Source: Campylobacter porcelli (GTDB taxonomy: Bacteria; Campylobacterota; Campylobacteria; Campylobacterales; Campylobacteraceae). From it: a DNA stretch of 64,000 nucleotides. Position 1 is the stretch's first letter, and the number at the start of each line of letters is the position of its first letter. The notes beneath the pieces were generated by a model. It ran no database searches, was not told the DNA's origin, and saw only the letters and a program-made list of their open reading frames with translations. Positions 39,089 to 49,907 of the stretch are shown piece by piece. The DNA is taken from positions 1,426,001 to 1,490,000 of the forward strand of contig NZ_CP018789.1 of assembly GCF_002139855.1 (NCBI RefSeq), in the 5' to 3' direction. Position numbers and translations under genes: made by a program.

Positions 39089-40254
39089 AATTAAAATTTA
39101 TCACAACCTTCCTTAAGCACGAGAGCTTTGGCGGCGTTTTGCTAATTATTGCTACGATTTTGGCTTTGATATTTCAAAATGGTGTCTTAAGCCACTTTTA
39201 TCAAGAGATTTTAAGATCGGAATTTAGCGTTGGGTTTAGAGAATTTACCCTAGCTAAGCCACTGATTTTATGGGTAAATGATGGACTTATGGCGATATTT
39301 TTCTTTGTTGTGGGCTTAGAGCTTAAACGAGAGATAATAGAAGGTGAGCTATCAAACCCTAGCCAAATAGCCCTACCTATAATCGGCGCTCTTGGCGGGG
39401 TTGTTTGTCCGGCTTTGATATTTTGGGGATTTAATTATAGCGATGAGTTTGCCATAAGGGGCTGGGCTATACCTACTGCTACTGATATTGCCTTTGCACT
39501 TGGTGTGCTTATGCTCCTTGGCAATAGAGTGCCTAGCTCTTTAAAGATATTTTTGCTAACTCTAGCTATTATAGATGATCTTTGTGCGATTGTGATTATA
39601 GCGCTATTTTACACTACTGAGCTATCGGCTACATCGCTTGGAATTTCATTTATTTGCGTAATTATTCTATTTATCCTAAACCGCTTAAAGGTAAATAAAA
39701 AATCCATATTTCTACTCTTTACGCTAATTTTATGGTTTAGCGTATTAAAAAGCGGCGTCCATGCTACCATAGCTGGGGTTGTAGCGGCATTTTTCATACC
39801 TATGAGAGATAGCTCTGGTGGCAGTATGCTAAAAGAGCTTGAAAAAGATCTCCACGGAGTTACAAGCTACTTTATATTACCGATTTTTGCCTTTGTAAAT
39901 GCTGGAGTTGGCTTAGCTGGAGTTGATCCTAAACAGCTGATAAATTCAGTTGGTATGGGGATATTCTTTGGCTTATTTTTTGGTAAGCAACTAGGGGTGT
40001 TTTTATTTAGCCTTATATTTATCAAGCTTGGCTTTGCTAAGCTCCCTGAAGGATCAAGCTGGTTACAATTTTACGGAGTGTGTATCCTAACTGGAATAGG
40101 CTTTACTATGAGCTTATTTGTAGGAGCATTAGCGTATAATGATAGTCCAGCATTTTATCACGCTGATAAATTAGCAATATTATTAGCTAGTTTTGCTGCT
40201 GGAGTGGTGGGATATATCTATCTATTTTTACTATGCAAACCTAAAAAAGCATAA
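39085..40254 (+). CDS. nhaA: Na+/H+ antiporter NhaA
   Basis: The 389-residue protein has about 12 membrane helices. The ion-binding Asp pair is in LAIIDDLCAIV, and the assembly region TATDIAFALGVLMLLGNR precedes it. It exports sodium and takes up protons under salt or alkaline stress. The ATG overlaps the recJ stop (four bases), so translation is coupled. Confidence 0.95.
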   Translation: MKLKFITTFLKHESFGGVLLIIATILALIFQNGVLSHFYQEILRSEFSVGFREFTLAKPLILWVNDGLMAIFFFVVGLELKREIIEGELSNPSQIALPIIGALGGVVCPALIFWGFNYSDEFAIRGWAIPTATDIAFALGVLMLLGNRVPSSLKIFLLTLAIIDDLCAIVIIALFYTTELSATSLGISFICVIILFILNRLKVNKKSIFLLFTLILWFSVLKSGVHATIAGVVAAFFIPMRDSSGGSMLKELEKDLHGVTSYFILPIFAFVNAGVGLAGVDPKQLINSVGMGIFFGLFFGKQLGVFLFSLIFIKLGFAKLPEGSSWLQFYGVCILTGIGFTMSLFVGALAYNDSPAFYHADKLAILLASFAAGVVGYIYLFLLCKPKKA

Positions 40255-40268
40255 ATTAAGGAGAAAAA

Positions 40269-41942
40269 ATGAGAAGTGACAATATTAAAAAAGGCTACAC
40301 CAAAACCCCGCACCGATCGCTATTAAGGGCAACTGGGCTTAGAGATGAGGATTTTGATAAGCCATTTATCGGTGTGGCAAATAGCTTTATTGAGATTATT
40401 CCGGGGCATTTTTTTCTTGATAAATACTCAAAAATTCTAAAAGATGAAATTCGTAAAAATGGCTGTGTGCCATTTGAATTTAACTGCATTGGCGTAGATG
40501 ATGGTATCGCTATGGGGCATGAGGGTATGCTTTATTCTCTTCCAAGCCGTGAGATTATAGCAAATTCGGTTGAAACCGTGATGAATGCTCACTGCCTTGA
40601 TGCGCTTATATGTATGCCAAACTGCGATAAGATCGTTCCTGGAATGCTTATGGGAGCTTTAAGAGTAAATGTGCCAACGATATTTATAAGCGGTGGGCCG
40701 ATGGCTGCTGGAGTTGGGTCTAATGGAGAGGCTTTGGATCTAAACTCAGCTTTTGAGGCCGTTGGTGCGTATGAGACCAAAAAAATAGATGAAAAAGAGT
40801 TAAAGCATATCGAGTGTAATGCTTGTCCAAGTGGTGGGAGCTGCTCTGGAATGTTTACAGCAAATTCGATGAATACGCTTTGTGAGGCTATGGGTGTAGC
40901 ATTAGAAGGAAATGGCACTATTTTGGCTTTGACAAAAGAGCGTGAAAAGCTAATTAGAAAAGCTGCTAAAAGGATATGCGAGATCGCCCTTGATGAGAGA
41001 TATAAAATCAGAAATATCATCAACGAAAAAACGATAAAAAACGCAATGGTAGTAGATATGGCGATGGGTGGAAGCTCAAATACAATTTTACATATGTTAG
41101 CCATCAGCCGTGAAGCTAACGCACCACTAGACATCGCTAAATTAAATGATATAAGCAAAAGCGTCCCACACATAGCCAAAATCGCCCCAAGCCTACCTAG
41201 TGTGCATATGCAAGATATTGCTAAAGCTGGTGGGCTAAGTGCGGTTATAAATGAAATAGCTAAATTTAATAGCGATTTATTAAGCTTAGATGCCCTTACT
41301 ATAAGTGGTGAGAGCTTAGGCGATAGAGTGAAAAATGCTGAAATTTTAGACCAAAATATAATCCACACGGCAAAAAATGCTTACTCCAAAGTCGGCGGAC
41401 TAGCTATTTTATTTGGGAATTTAGCCGAGCAAGGCTGCGTGATAAAAACCGCTGGGATAATCGGCTCAAGACAATTTAGCGGAAAAGCTGTTTGCTTTAA
41501 CTCTCAAGATGAAGCTATACAAGGCATTTCAAGCGGAAAAGTTCAAAAAGGCGATGTCGTAGTCTTAAGATACGAAGGCCCAAAAGGGGGGCCAGGAATG
41601 CAAGAGATGCTAAGCCCAACAAGCCTAATCGTAGGTCGTGGGCTTGGAGCCGATGTAGCCTTAATCACAGATGGGAGATTTAGCGGAGCTACAAGGGGGC
41701 TTAGCATAGGGCATGTAAGCCCAGAAGCTGCTGAAGGCGGTATGATAGGACTTTTAAAAGATGGCGATATCATCGATATTGATGTGGATAATTTTAGTAT
41801 AAATGTCCGCTTAAGCGATGATGAGATAAAAGCTAGACGCAAAGAGTGGAAATACGCTGGAAAAGTGGTAAATAGTCGCTGGCTAAGACAATATCAAAAG
41901 CTAGTTACAAACGCAAGCAACGGAGCGATTTTAGAAGCGTAG
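40269..41942 (+). CDS. ilvD: Dihydroxy-acid dehydratase
   Basis: Iron-sulfur dehydratase of isoleucine and valine synthesis. The 557 residues show the cluster-binding cysteines in [12 protein letters not shown] and [17 protein letters not shown], with [20 protein letters not shown] at the C-terminal side. AAGGAG lies before the ATG. It is the last housekeeping gene before the restriction-modification pair, which starts 21 bases after its stop. Confidence 0.97.
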   Translation: MRSDNIKKGYTKTPHRSLLRATGLRDEDFDKPFIGVANSFIEIIPGHFFLDKYSKILKDEIRKNGCVPFEFNCIGVDDGIAMGHEGMLYSLPSREIIANSVETVMNAHCLDALICMPNCDKIVPGMLMGALRVNVPTIFISGGPMAAGVGSNGEALDLNSAFEAVGAYETKKIDEKELKHIECNACPSGGSCSGMFTANSMNTLCEAMGVALEGNGTILALTKEREKLIRKAAKRICEIALDERYKIRNIINEKTIKNAMVVDMAMGGSSNTILHMLAISREANAPLDIAKLNDISKSVPHIAKIAPSLPSVHMQDIAKAGGLSAVINEIAKFNSDLLSLDALTISGESLGDRVKNAEILDQNIIHTAKNAYSKVGGLAILFGNLAEQGCVIKTAGIIGSRQFSGKAVCFNSQDEAIQGISSGKVQKGDVVVLRYEGPKGGPGMQEMLSPTSLIVGRGLGADVALITDGRFSGATRGLSIGHVSPEAAEGGMIGLLKDGDIIDIDVDNFSINVRLSDDEIKARRKEWKYAGKVVNSRWLRQYQKLVTNASNGAILEA

Positions 41943-41963
41943 AGATAAGGCAAAATAGCAAAT

Positions 41964-42764
41964 ATGAAATATGATATTTTTAAAAATAAATTAAATAATC
42001 GAATTTTTGGCGATGATTTAAATTATGAAATTTTGCTAACTGTCTTAAAAAATCCAAAGCGATATATTGGTTTATTTAGAATCACAAATGCTAAAACAAA
42101 ACTAATACAAAATCTTACTCAAAGTTGTGAAATTAAGTTTGGTGATTTTTTAGAAGAAATTTTAACTTCTTATATCGATGAGATGGGCTATGAAAATTTA
42201 GATAAAAATATCGGCACAGATGAAGAGAATAAACCTTTGAGTGCCGATCAAGTTTTTAGAAAAAATAGTGAAATTTATCTAATCGAACAAAAAGTCCGCG
42301 ACGATCATGATAGCACAAAAAAACGCGGTCAATACGCCAATCTAATCAAAAAAATTCGCTGTTTAAAACAAAATTTTCCAAATCAAAAAATAAAAGTTGC
42401 AATGTGGTTTAGCGATAATTCTTTAAAGAAAAATCAAAAATTTTATACCGAGCAAATCGCAAATAATACTGACGATTTGGTAGAAATTTCGCTATTTTAT
42501 GGCAAAGAAATTTTTGAAAATTTATTTTATAGAATTGATATTTGGAATGAATTAGTTTCGCATTTAAAACAAAATAAAGCTGAGCGTTCAAATGAGATTT
42601 TGAGTGTGCCTGATTTTGATACAAGCAAAGAGATTAAAAATGCCTTGTTAAAAATAAAAAATAATGAGCCAAAACTTATTAAAAATCTACTTTCAAATAA
42701 AATAGAATTTATAGAATTGCGAAAAGAGCTTTTTCCAACTGGATGCAATTTAAAAGGACTTTGA
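41964..42764 (+). CDS. Type II restriction endonuclease, HinfI-like (predicted GANTC)
   Basis: The 266-residue protein has the PD-(D/E)xK-type core inferred around SADQVFRKNSEIYLIEQKVR, where the Glu-Gln-Lys of LIEQK fits the catalytic strand. The preceding segment EEILTSYIDEMGYENLDKN is also family-like. The partner methyltransferase directly downstream strongly resembles M.HinfI, so the expected site is G^ANTC. The A/T composition and lysine richness exceed those of ilvD. It begins 21 bases after ilvD and ends one base before the methyltransferase ATG. Confidence 0.82.
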   Translation: MKYDIFKNKLNNRIFGDDLNYEILLTVLKNPKRYIGLFRITNAKTKLIQNLTQSCEIKFGDFLEEILTSYIDEMGYENLDKNIGTDEENKPLSADQVFRKNSEIYLIEQKVRDDHDSTKKRGQYANLIKKIRCLKQNFPNQKIKVAMWFSDNSLKKNQKFYTEQIANNTDDLVEISLFYGKEIFENLFYRIDIWNELVSHLKQNKAERSNEILSVPDFDTSKEIKNALLKIKNNEPKLIKNLLSNKIEFIELRKELFPTGCNLKGL

Positions 42765-42765
42765 A

Positions 42766-43875
42766 ATGGTAAAAAATCAAATTTTAAAAGGAAATTCTTT
42801 AGAGATTTTAAAAACCTTGCCAAATGAAAGCGTTGATCTTATCTTTGCCGATCCGCCATACTTTATGCGAACTCAAGGAGTTTTAAAGCGACCAGAAGGA
42901 AGCAAATTTAATGGTTGTGATGATGAGTGGGATAGTTTTAAAGATAATGAAAGTTATGCCAAATTTACTCGTTTATGGCTAGAAGAGTGTAAAAGAGTTT
43001 TAAAAAGCAATGGTTCAATTTGGGTGATTGGTGGAATGCAGTGCATTTATACAATCGGTGGGATTATGCAAGATTTAGGGTTTTGGTTTATAAACGATGT
43101 TATTTGGCACAAAAGCAACCCAACGCCAAATTTTATGGGAACTCGCTTAAATAATTCTCACGAAACTCTAATTTGGGCTTGTAAAGATAAAAAATCAAAA
43201 TTTACATTTAATTACAAAACCGCAAAAGAGCTTAATAGCGATAATATAGAATTAAATTTATTTCAAAAAGGCAAACGAAAACAACTTGGTTCTGTTTGGA
43301 AATTTCCAGTTTGCAGTGGCAATGAGAGATTAAAAGATGAAAATAAAGATAAGCTCCACTCCACGCAAAAGCCAGAAGCCTTACTCTATAGAGTGATTGC
43401 AATTAGCTCAAAAATTGGCGATTTGGTGCTTGATCCATTTGGCGGAACTATGACAACAGCTGTTATGGCAAAGAGACTTGGGAGAGATTTTATAATGATA
43501 GAGCAAAATGAGAGATACATAAACTTTGGCTTAAAAAGGCTAGAAAATATAGAATTTCAAAATAGCGATATAGCAATGGCTAAATTTGATAAGAAGCCTT
43601 TAAAAGTAAAAATGAGCGATATGATTAAGGCTAAATTTTTTAAAATTGGAGAGAAATTTTATCTAAAAAATAGCGATAAATTTGCAATCTTAAAAGATGA
43701 TGGAAAGCTTGAGTTCGATGGCGAAATCTATGATATGCATACCTTAGCAGCTAAGTTTAAAAATGCCAAATCACCTCGCTTAAATGGTTTTAAATTTTGG
43801 GAAGTTTTAAGAGAAGATAAGCCTATTTTAATCGATAAAATTAGAGAAAATTATAGACAAAATTTAACACTCTAA
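42766..43875 (+). CDS. Adenine-N6 DNA methyltransferase, M.HinfI/CcrM type (predicted GANTC)
   Basis: The 369 residues have the beta-class motif order: DPPY first (LIFADPPYFMRTQG, near residue 28), then VIWHKSNPTPNFMGTR, then the SAM-binding VLDPFGGTMTTAVMAKRLG. A C-terminal domain (from about 285, KVKMSDMIKAKFFKIG onward to NGFKFWEVLRED) matches the RAMA-type tail of M.HinfI. It protects the host at the site cut by the adjacent endonuclease. The two genes abut, endonuclease first. Confidence 0.9.
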   Translation: MVKNQILKGNSLEILKTLPNESVDLIFADPPYFMRTQGVLKRPEGSKFNGCDDEWDSFKDNESYAKFTRLWLEECKRVLKSNGSIWVIGGMQCIYTIGGIMQDLGFWFINDVIWHKSNPTPNFMGTRLNNSHETLIWACKDKKSKFTFNYKTAKELNSDNIELNLFQKGKRKQLGSVWKFPVCSGNERLKDENKDKLHSTQKPEALLYRVIAISSKIGDLVLDPFGGTMTTAVMAKRLGRDFIMIEQNERYINFGLKRLENIEFQNSDIAMAKFDKKPLKVKMSDMIKAKFFKIGEKFYLKNSDKFAILKDDGKLEFDGEIYDMHTLAAKFKNAKSPRLNGFKFWEVLREDKPILIDKIRENYRQNLTL

Positions 43876-43912
43876 TCAAATATCAATAAAAATAAGAATA
43901 TCTTAATCAATC

Positions 43913-45547
43913 TTAGCGTTTCATATTTATAGCGTTTTTTATCATCTCATCGGCGGTTGTTATTGATTTTGAGCTAGCATCAAACATCTTTTGTATTATT
44001 ATCATATCAGTTAGCGATACGCCCAAATTCACATTACTCATCTCTAAAGTATAGTTTCTAATCGCAGCACCATAAACAACATCGCCATTTGCATCAGTAA
44101 AAAATATCGGCTCTCCTGAGTTTGGACTAGCTTGGTATATATTTTCACTAGCCTTGCTTAAACCTTGATTGTTTTGAAAGTGATATAACGCCACCTTAGC
44201 TACGGTAGTCATATCGCCATTATCAAAAACAGCCAAAATATCTCCACTATCACTCATAGAATATTTTTCAAGAAGTCCTTCTGGCTTACCATTTTTTTTC
44301 ACGACTAATTCTGGGTCGCTTTGCTCGGCTGGACGAAGTCCATTAAAGCCACTATTTGGGATATTTTCATCATATGGAGTGCCTAAATTTAACTCCACAT
44401 TTGCCCCACCATTATTAATCCCACCTAAAGTATTGCTTAATAACGCTCCCTTTTCATTAAAGCTAAGCTCACCTTGAGATACACTAATAATCTCCCCATC
44501 TGGACCTAGCACGCTTGCTAAGGCTTCAAAAACTATATTTTCACCTTGGGGAACTTGCTTTGTAAATTCAAGTTGTAAAATATTTTTATCCCCATTTGGA
44601 GCCCATAAATCAGTGGTAAATGTCTGTGTATTAGCAATTTGCTGTGGCACAATGGCTGTGGCTTTATACTCTAGCCCTCCATCTAAATTCAGCCCAGCCA
44701 TAGCATTATCAAAGCCAATTACAAAAGCCCCACCATCTAAGGTCTGAGTCTTAATCTCTACGCTTTTACCATCTTTATCAGTTATAGTAATCGCTACTTC
44801 TTTATCAGCTGAATTTGGATAATGCACCTCAGGGGTTTGATGGAGATTTCCAGCGACTATAATTGTATTGTTATCCTTATCGATCTGTGCTTCTAAAGTT
44901 TCGCTACTAAGCTCCACGCTTTGGTGCTCGGTTTTAATCGTAGAATCTAAATATCCCAAGTAGCTTACCTGAGTTGTAGGCGTAGCTGGAACATACAAAA
45001 TATCAGGCAAATTTATCTTAGTTTGATCGTTTATGGCATTTAGCTTTACCTCTTGACCAACTGGCAAGGTATAAGCCTCCACATTACCATCAGTCACGCC
45101 AAGCTTACCTAACGCACTCTCTCCCAAAGCAGCAGGAGCTAAAGCGGCTGTAGAGCCTAGTAGATACATACCACTTCTATTTACTAAATCCCCATTTTTA
45201 TCCTTAGCAAATTCGCCATTTCTAGTAAAATACTGCTCCCCATCAACGCCAATCAAACCAAAAAATCCATCTCCATCTATTGCCATATCAAAGACATTAT
45301 CTGTAGTTTGCAAACTACCTTGAGTAAAATTCAAAGAAGTTGCCATCTTAGTTGAGCCTAGCCCAATCTGAGAATACACAGGTGAGCTAGAAGCACTATT
45401 TAATGTGGTGTAAAATAGGCTTTTAAATTCAGTCGTTGAGGTCTTATAACCTACGGTATTGATATTTGAGACATCATTTCCGATTGCGTTATGACCAAAC
45501 TCAGCAGTCTTAACCCCATTTACGCCATTATAAAATCCTACCATCAT
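43913..45547 (-). CDS. flgE: Flagellar hook-family protein FlgE
   Basis: The 544 residues have the conserved flagellar rod/hook N-terminus (NGVKTAEFGHNAIGNDVSN, NTVGYKTS) and C-terminus (LEMSNVNLGVSLTDMIIIQK) that pack in the axial D0 domain. The middle varies. It overlaps flgD by four bases at ATGA and is the third gene of fliK-flgD-flgE. Campylobacter carries a second, larger hook gene (here at 54.3 kb) believed to make the main hook, so this copy may be a hook-related minor protein. Confidence 0.9.
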   Translation of the reverse strand: MMVGFYNGVNGVKTAEFGHNAIGNDVSNINTVGYKTSTTEFKSLFYTTLNSASSSPVYSQIGLGSTKMATSLNFTQGSLQTTDNVFDMAIDGDGFFGLIGVDGEQYFTRNGEFAKDKNGDLVNRSGMYLLGSTAALAPAALGESALGKLGVTDGNVEAYTLPVGQEVKLNAINDQTKINLPDILYVPATPTTQVSYLGYLDSTIKTEHQSVELSSETLEAQIDKDNNTIIVAGNLHQTPEVHYPNSADKEVAITITDKDGKSVEIKTQTLDGGAFVIGFDNAMAGLNLDGGLEYKATAIVPQQIANTQTFTTDLWAPNGDKNILQLEFTKQVPQGENIVFEALASVLGPDGEIISVSQGELSFNEKGALLSNTLGGINNGGANVELNLGTPYDENIPNSGFNGLRPAEQSDPELVVKKNGKPEGLLEKYSMSDSGDILAVFDNGDMTTVAKVALYHFQNNQGLSKASENIYQASPNSGEPIFFTDANGDVVYGAAIRNYTLEMSNVNLGVSLTDMIIIQKMFDASSKSITTADEMIKNAINMKR

Positions 45548-46368
45548 GAGCTAGATACCTCATCTTTATTGCTCTCATCTTTGGCTACTTCATCTTTAGT
45601 TGTCTCATCTACAACATCATCTTTGCTTGTGCTAGAATTACTATTATCTGAATTTACACTATACACAACCGGCTCAGTAAATTCACGCACACTATCCATA
45701 GTTACATACTCTCCAGCTACTTTGATATACGCTACACCTTTATCAAATTTAACCGCCTCTACTGGATACTGCCCCAAAACAGTCTCTCTATTAGCCCCAC
45801 TTGCGTCTATATATTTAGCTTTTATCAAGTATTCGCCAGGGAGAGTTGGCTCACCATTATTATTTTTTCCATCCCATTTAAATTGATTAACCCCAGATTT
45901 AACATCGCTTATGCTAACATTACGAATTACATTACCTAAAGAGTCATAAATCTCTATTGTTCCACCCTTAGCATCTACTGGGAAGTATAGACTAAAATTC
46001 ACTTCAGATGAGGTTGTATCTTTGGCTACTGAGTTGGTTAGATTAGCCATCTTGCCTAATGCGCTCATAGCGTTTAAAGAGGCGCTTGCTTGCATCTGCT
46101 GACTTAATTGCGTCATAACTTGATTAGTTTTTTCTTGCATCTCTACTGTGGCTAGCTGGCTAGTTTGCTCAAGCATTTTAGCACTATCCATAGGCTCGGT
46201 TGGATCTTGGTGTTGAAGTTCAACTAAAAGAAGCTTTAAAAAGGCATCTTTATCTAGTTGCGAATTTGGATTTACGCCACCTGATACGCTATCTGCTTTT
46301 TGTTTTGCCTCGTTTGCCGCCCAAATATCAGTGGTGAATTGCGGTGTTGAATTTACAGATGTTGCCAT
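45544..46368 (-). CDS. flgD: Flagellar hook capping/assembly protein FlgD
   Basis: The 274-residue protein caps the growing hook. The N-terminal segment KDAFLKLLLVELQHQDPTEP and MDSAKMLEQTSQLATVEMQ is diagnostic. An Ig-like FlgD domain (KSGVNQFKWDGKNNNGEPTL) follows. The last 35 residues are a repetitive Ser/Asp/Glu/Lys tail (KDDVVDETTKDEVAKDES), unusual and likely disordered. It lies 58 bases after fliK and overlaps flgE. Confidence 0.92.
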   Translation of the reverse strand: MATSVNSTPQFTTDIWAANEAKQKADSVSGGVNPNSQLDKDAFLKLLLVELQHQDPTEPMDSAKMLEQTSQLATVEMQEKTNQVMTQLSQQMQASASLNAMSALGKMANLTNSVAKDTTSSEVNFSLYFPVDAKGGTIEIYDSLGNVIRNVSISDVKSGVNQFKWDGKNNNGEPTLPGEYLIKAKYIDASGANRETVLGQYPVEAVKFDKGVAYIKVAGEYVTMDSVREFTEPVVYSVNSDNSNSSTSKDDVVDETTKDEVAKDESNKDEVSSS

Positions 46369-46426
46369 GCTTCTCTCCTAAATTTATTATATATTTTTAT
46401 TGCTTTAAGCAAATTTCATTCCTATT

Positions 46427-47944
46427 TTAGAAATATTTTGGCAATACTACTTCTAATATAGTCTCTTCATCTTGAGCTACTTCACTTAATTCATCGCCAT
46501 TTGAGTTAAATTTTTGCCTTTTATTATCGCTTTGGCTCTGCTCTTTATTTGCATTATCGCTAAAATTCATTGATAACTCACTAAATCCCATATTTACAAG
46601 ACTAGCTTTAAACTCAGCTTGGTGCTGTATAAAAAGCTGCATTGTCTGGGTATTTGAGTTGAAATTTATATGTAAATTTGAGCCACGATTAATGAGTGTT
46701 ACCTCAACCTCGCCTAAATTCCCTGGATTTAATGTCAGATGAAATCTAGTAATTGGCGGTTTATATTCACTGATTTTCTCTTGTAGTTGTGTAGCAAAGT
46801 TATCAAAGACTTGTCTAAGGTGCGGTTTTAGCTCCTTAGCGTCTAGCTTTGCCATATTAATTATATCTTTTGTTGCTTGATTTGAGCCGTTTTGATTATC
46901 AAAATTATTGGAATTTTGCTCGCCATTTGTCTGGCTAGAACTCTCCAAAATATGGCTTTGAGTAGGAGATGACTCCTTAGTTTCCTTCATAGCTTTTTGC
47001 ATAATATTTGCTAGATAATCATCAATGCTATTTTGCGAATTGTGTGAATTTCCAGCCGTATTAGAACTCTCTAGCTTAAGACTAGATTTTGTCTGCATTT
47101 TCTCCATCTTTGGCTCATCTAAAAGCGTATTTTTAGGCTCACTTTTTTGAAAATTCTCTTTTAATAACTCTTTTAAATCCACTTTTGGCTCTGATTTTAT
47201 ATCTGATTTGCCTTGTGGTTTTGGCTCATCATCACTTATAAATTTACCATCTGTCTTTATCTCTACACTTTGACCTAGCATTAATTTGCTTAAAACATTT
47301 TTATCGCTATTTTCTGCTTTTTGAATACTCTTTTCTATATCTTTAATCACATTTATATCAATCTTTTGATTTATCATTGGAATTTGGTTAAAAAAGCCTT
47401 TGGAATTTAAATTTTTAAACTCGCTTTTTAAAGCCTCAATCCCATCTTTTGTGATCTTTATCTTGCTTAATCCTAGATTAAATTTCTCACTTAAATTTAG
47501 TAAATCTTGCAAGTTTTTAGCCCCTTTTAACTCCTTAATATTCTTCTCAGTGGCTAAAAATTTATTTAAATTTGCACTTACTAAATTGCTAATTCCAGTT
47601 TTCATTGCTCCATCTTGCGATTCTAAAAGCCCAAGTAAAGTGATAAAATCAGCATTTTCAAGCATTATTTCATCTGAATTTTGTATATTTTGTAAGTTAG
47701 AGACCTTGCTATTTTTAGCATCATCACTGCTAATTTTTTGATTTGATTTGGTGCTGTTTTGCTCTATTTGGTTTTGTTTGATTTTATCATCTTGCGTATT
47801 TTGAGAAGTTTCATACTCTTTTACGCTATTTTCAATCATTTTATAAAAGCTATCATCTTGATTATTTGTGCTACTATTTTCGCTCTTAGATGGGACTTGA
47901 GTTGTGGTATTTAAGCTAGCTAAAGCTTCATTTAAACCTTGCAT
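46427..47944 (-). CDS. fliK: Flagellar hook-length control protein FliK
   Basis: Measures hook length and switches export specificity. The 505 residues begin with a long Asn/Ser/Lys/Gln-rich disordered part, as expected of a molecular ruler. The C-terminal Flg_hook domain has FHLTLNPGNLGEVEVTLINR and FIQHQAEFKASLVNMGF. It is the first gene of a sigma-54-dependent operon with flgD and flgE. The promoter lies 38-54 bases upstream. Confidence 0.9.
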   Translation of the reverse strand: MQGLNEALASLNTTTQVPSKSENSSTNNQDDSFYKMIENSVKEYETSQNTQDDKIKQNQIEQNSTKSNQKISSDDAKNSKVSNLQNIQNSDEIMLENADFITLLGLLESQDGAMKTGISNLVSANLNKFLATEKNIKELKGAKNLQDLLNLSEKFNLGLSKIKITKDGIEALKSEFKNLNSKGFFNQIPMINQKIDINVIKDIEKSIQKAENSDKNVLSKLMLGQSVEIKTDGKFISDDEPKPQGKSDIKSEPKVDLKELLKENFQKSEPKNTLLDEPKMEKMQTKSSLKLESSNTAGNSHNSQNSIDDYLANIMQKAMKETKESSPTQSHILESSSQTNGEQNSNNFDNQNGSNQATKDIINMAKLDAKELKPHLRQVFDNFATQLQEKISEYKPPITRFHLTLNPGNLGEVEVTLINRGSNLHINFNSNTQTMQLFIQHQAEFKASLVNMGFSELSMNFSDNANKEQSQSDNKRQKFNSNGDELSEVAQDEETILEVVLPKYF

Positions 47945-47979
47945 TTGCTATCCTAATTTAGGTGAATTTTACGGATTTC

Positions 47980-47998
47980 TAGCAAATTCTATTCCAAA
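47980..47998 (-). promoter_or_regulatory. Sigma-54 promoter of fliK-flgD-flgE
   Basis: On the minus strand the sequence TTTGGAATAGAATTTGCTA has the -24 GG and -12 GC exactly 12 bases apart and resembles the Campylobacter consensus TTGGAAC-N4-TTGC. This is the class used for rod and hook genes under FlgSR control. Confidence 0.8.
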
Positions 47999-48052
47999 TT
48001 TAATAGCAAATTCATAGAAGTTAAATTCAAAGCAAATTTAGCAATTTTTAGA

Positions 48053-48058
48053 TATAAT
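48053..48058 (+). promoter_or_regulatory. -10 box for typA
   Basis: TATAAT lies 37 bases before the TTG start of typA, about 55 bases from the divergent sigma-54 promoter. Confidence 0.5.
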
Positions 48059-48094
48059 CTAGGCCAAAAATTTGAAAAATCTAAGGAAAATCTT

Positions 48095-49897
48095 TTGGAA
48101 AATATAAGAAATATCGCAGTTATAGCACATGTCGACCATGGTAAGACCACAATGGTAGATGAGCTACTTAAGCAATCAGGCACATTTACAGAACACCAAA
48201 ATATTGGCGAGAGAGTTATGGATAGTAATGATATTGAGCGTGAGCGTGGTATTACGATCCTTAGCAAAAATACAGCCATAAGATATAAAGATTATAAAAT
48301 CAATATTATAGATACTCCAGGACACGCTGATTTTGGTGGCGAGGTTGAGCGTGTTTTAAAGATGGTAGATGGAGTTTTACTCCTTGTAGATGCGCAAGAA
48401 GGCGTAATGCCTCAAACCAAATTCGTCGTTAAAAAAGCTCTATCTTTAGGTCTTCGCCCGATAGTGGTAGTAAATAAAATTGACAAACCAGCCGCCGATC
48501 CAGATAGGGTTGTAAATGAAATTTTCGATCTATTTGTCGCACTTGATGCAAACGATGAGCAACTTGAGTTCCCTATAGTCTATGCCGCTGCTAAAAATGG
48601 CTACGCAAAGCATAAATTAGAAGATGAAAATATCAATATGGAGCCACTTTTTGAGACCATTATAGCTCATGTTCCAGCCCCAAGCGGCAAAGATGATAAT
48701 CCACTTCAACTCCAAGTTTTTACCCTTGATTATGATAATTATGTAGGCAAAATCGGTATCGCTAGAATTTTCAATGGCAAAATCAGCAAAAATCAAAGCG
48801 TTATGTTAGCCAAAGCAGATGGTAGCAAAACCACAGGTAGAATTAGCAAACTCATTGGATTTTTAGGTCTTGAGCGAACTGATATAGATAACGCAAGTAG
48901 CGGGGATATTGTGGCTATTGCAGGTTTTGATGCCTTAGATGTCGGCGATAGTGTCGTTGATCCAAATAACCCTATGCCACTTGATCCTCTCCACATAGAA
49001 GAGCCAACTCTAAGCGTCGTATTTAGCGTAAATGATGGACCACTATCAGGCACTGAGGGTAAATTTGTAACCTCTAATAAACTAGATGAGCGTCTAGAAA
49101 GCGAGATGAAAACCAATATCGCTATGAGATATGAAAATATAGGCGAAGGGAAATTTAAAGTAAGCGGCCGTGGGGAATTGCAAATTACTATTTTAGCTGA
49201 AAATATGCGTAGAGAGGGCTTTGAGTTTTGCCTTGGCAGACCTGAGGTGATTGTCAAAGAGATAGATGGAGTTAAATGTGAGCCTTACGAGCTTTTAGTC
49301 ATTGATGCTCCAGATGAGTGCACTGGGGCTGTAATAGAAAAACTAGGCAAAAGAAAGGCCGAAATGGTAAGCATGAATCCAACTGGCGATGGGCAAACTA
49401 GGATTGAGTTTGAAATACCAGCTAGGGGGCTTATCGGCTTTAGAAGTCAGTTTTTAACCGATACCAAAGGCGAAGGCGTGATGAACCATAGCTTTTTGGA
49501 ATTTCGCCCACTAAGCGGCTCAGTGGAGCATAGAAGTAATGGTGCTTTAGTTAGTATGGAAAATGGCGTGGCTTTAGCATATTCTCTATTTAATCTCCAA
49601 GATCGTGGAGTGCTCTTTTGTGAGCCACAAACTAAAGTCTATATAGGTATGATAATTGGCGAACATAGCCGTCCAAATGACCTTGATGTAAATCCTATAA
49701 AAGGCAAAAACTTAACAAATGTGCGTGCAAGCGGTAGCGATGACGCTATAAAACTAGTCCCACCACGCAAACTAAGCCTAGAGCGAGCTTTAGAGTGGAT
49801 AGAAGAAGATGAATTAGTAGAAGTAACGCCAGTAAATATTAGGGTGAGAAAACGCTATCTTGACCCAACAGTACGCAAAAGAATGGCAAAAAAATAA
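48095..49897 (+). CDS. typA: Ribosome-associated GTPase TypA/BipA
   Basis: Translational GTPase linked to ribosome assembly and stress. The 600 residues have G1 [16 protein letters not shown]2 with ERERGITI, G3 [13 protein letters not shown]4 NKIDKP and the BipA-specific C-terminal domain ([18 protein letters not shown], 18 residues). The start is TTG, with AAGGAAAA about nine bases upstream. No ATG gives the family N-terminus [13 protein letters not shown] strong terminator follows. Confidence 0.95.
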   Translation: MENIRNIAVIAHVDHGKTTMVDELLKQSGTFTEHQNIGERVMDSNDIERERGITILSKNTAIRYKDYKINIIDTPGHADFGGEVERVLKMVDGVLLLVDAQEGVMPQTKFVVKKALSLGLRPIVVVNKIDKPAADPDRVVNEIFDLFVALDANDEQLEFPIVYAAAKNGYAKHKLEDENINMEPLFETIIAHVPAPSGKDDNPLQLQVFTLDYDNYVGKIGIARIFNGKISKNQSVMLAKADGSKTTGRISKLIGFLGLERTDIDNASSGDIVAIAGFDALDVGDSVVDPNNPMPLDPLHIEEPTLSVVFSVNDGPLSGTEGKFVTSNKLDERLESEMKTNIAMRYENIGEGKFKVSGRGELQITILAENMRREGFEFCLGRPEVIVKEIDGVKCEPYELLVIDAPDECTGAVIEKLGKRKAEMVSMNPTGDGQTRIEFEIPARGLIGFRSQFLTDTKGEGVMNHSFLEFRPLSGSVEHRSNGALVSMENGVALAYSLFNLQDRGVLFCEPQTKVYIGMIIGEHSRPNDLDVNPIKGKNLTNVRASGSDDAIKLVPPRKLSLERALEWIEEDELVEVTPVNIRVRKRYLDPTVRKRMAKK

Positions 49898-49907
49898 ACC
49901 TACTTAT

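Noticed and set aside
40589-41368. Long frame (259 codons) on the strand opposite ilvD
   Set aside because: Shadow of a highly conserved gene, with no RBS and no family resemblance.
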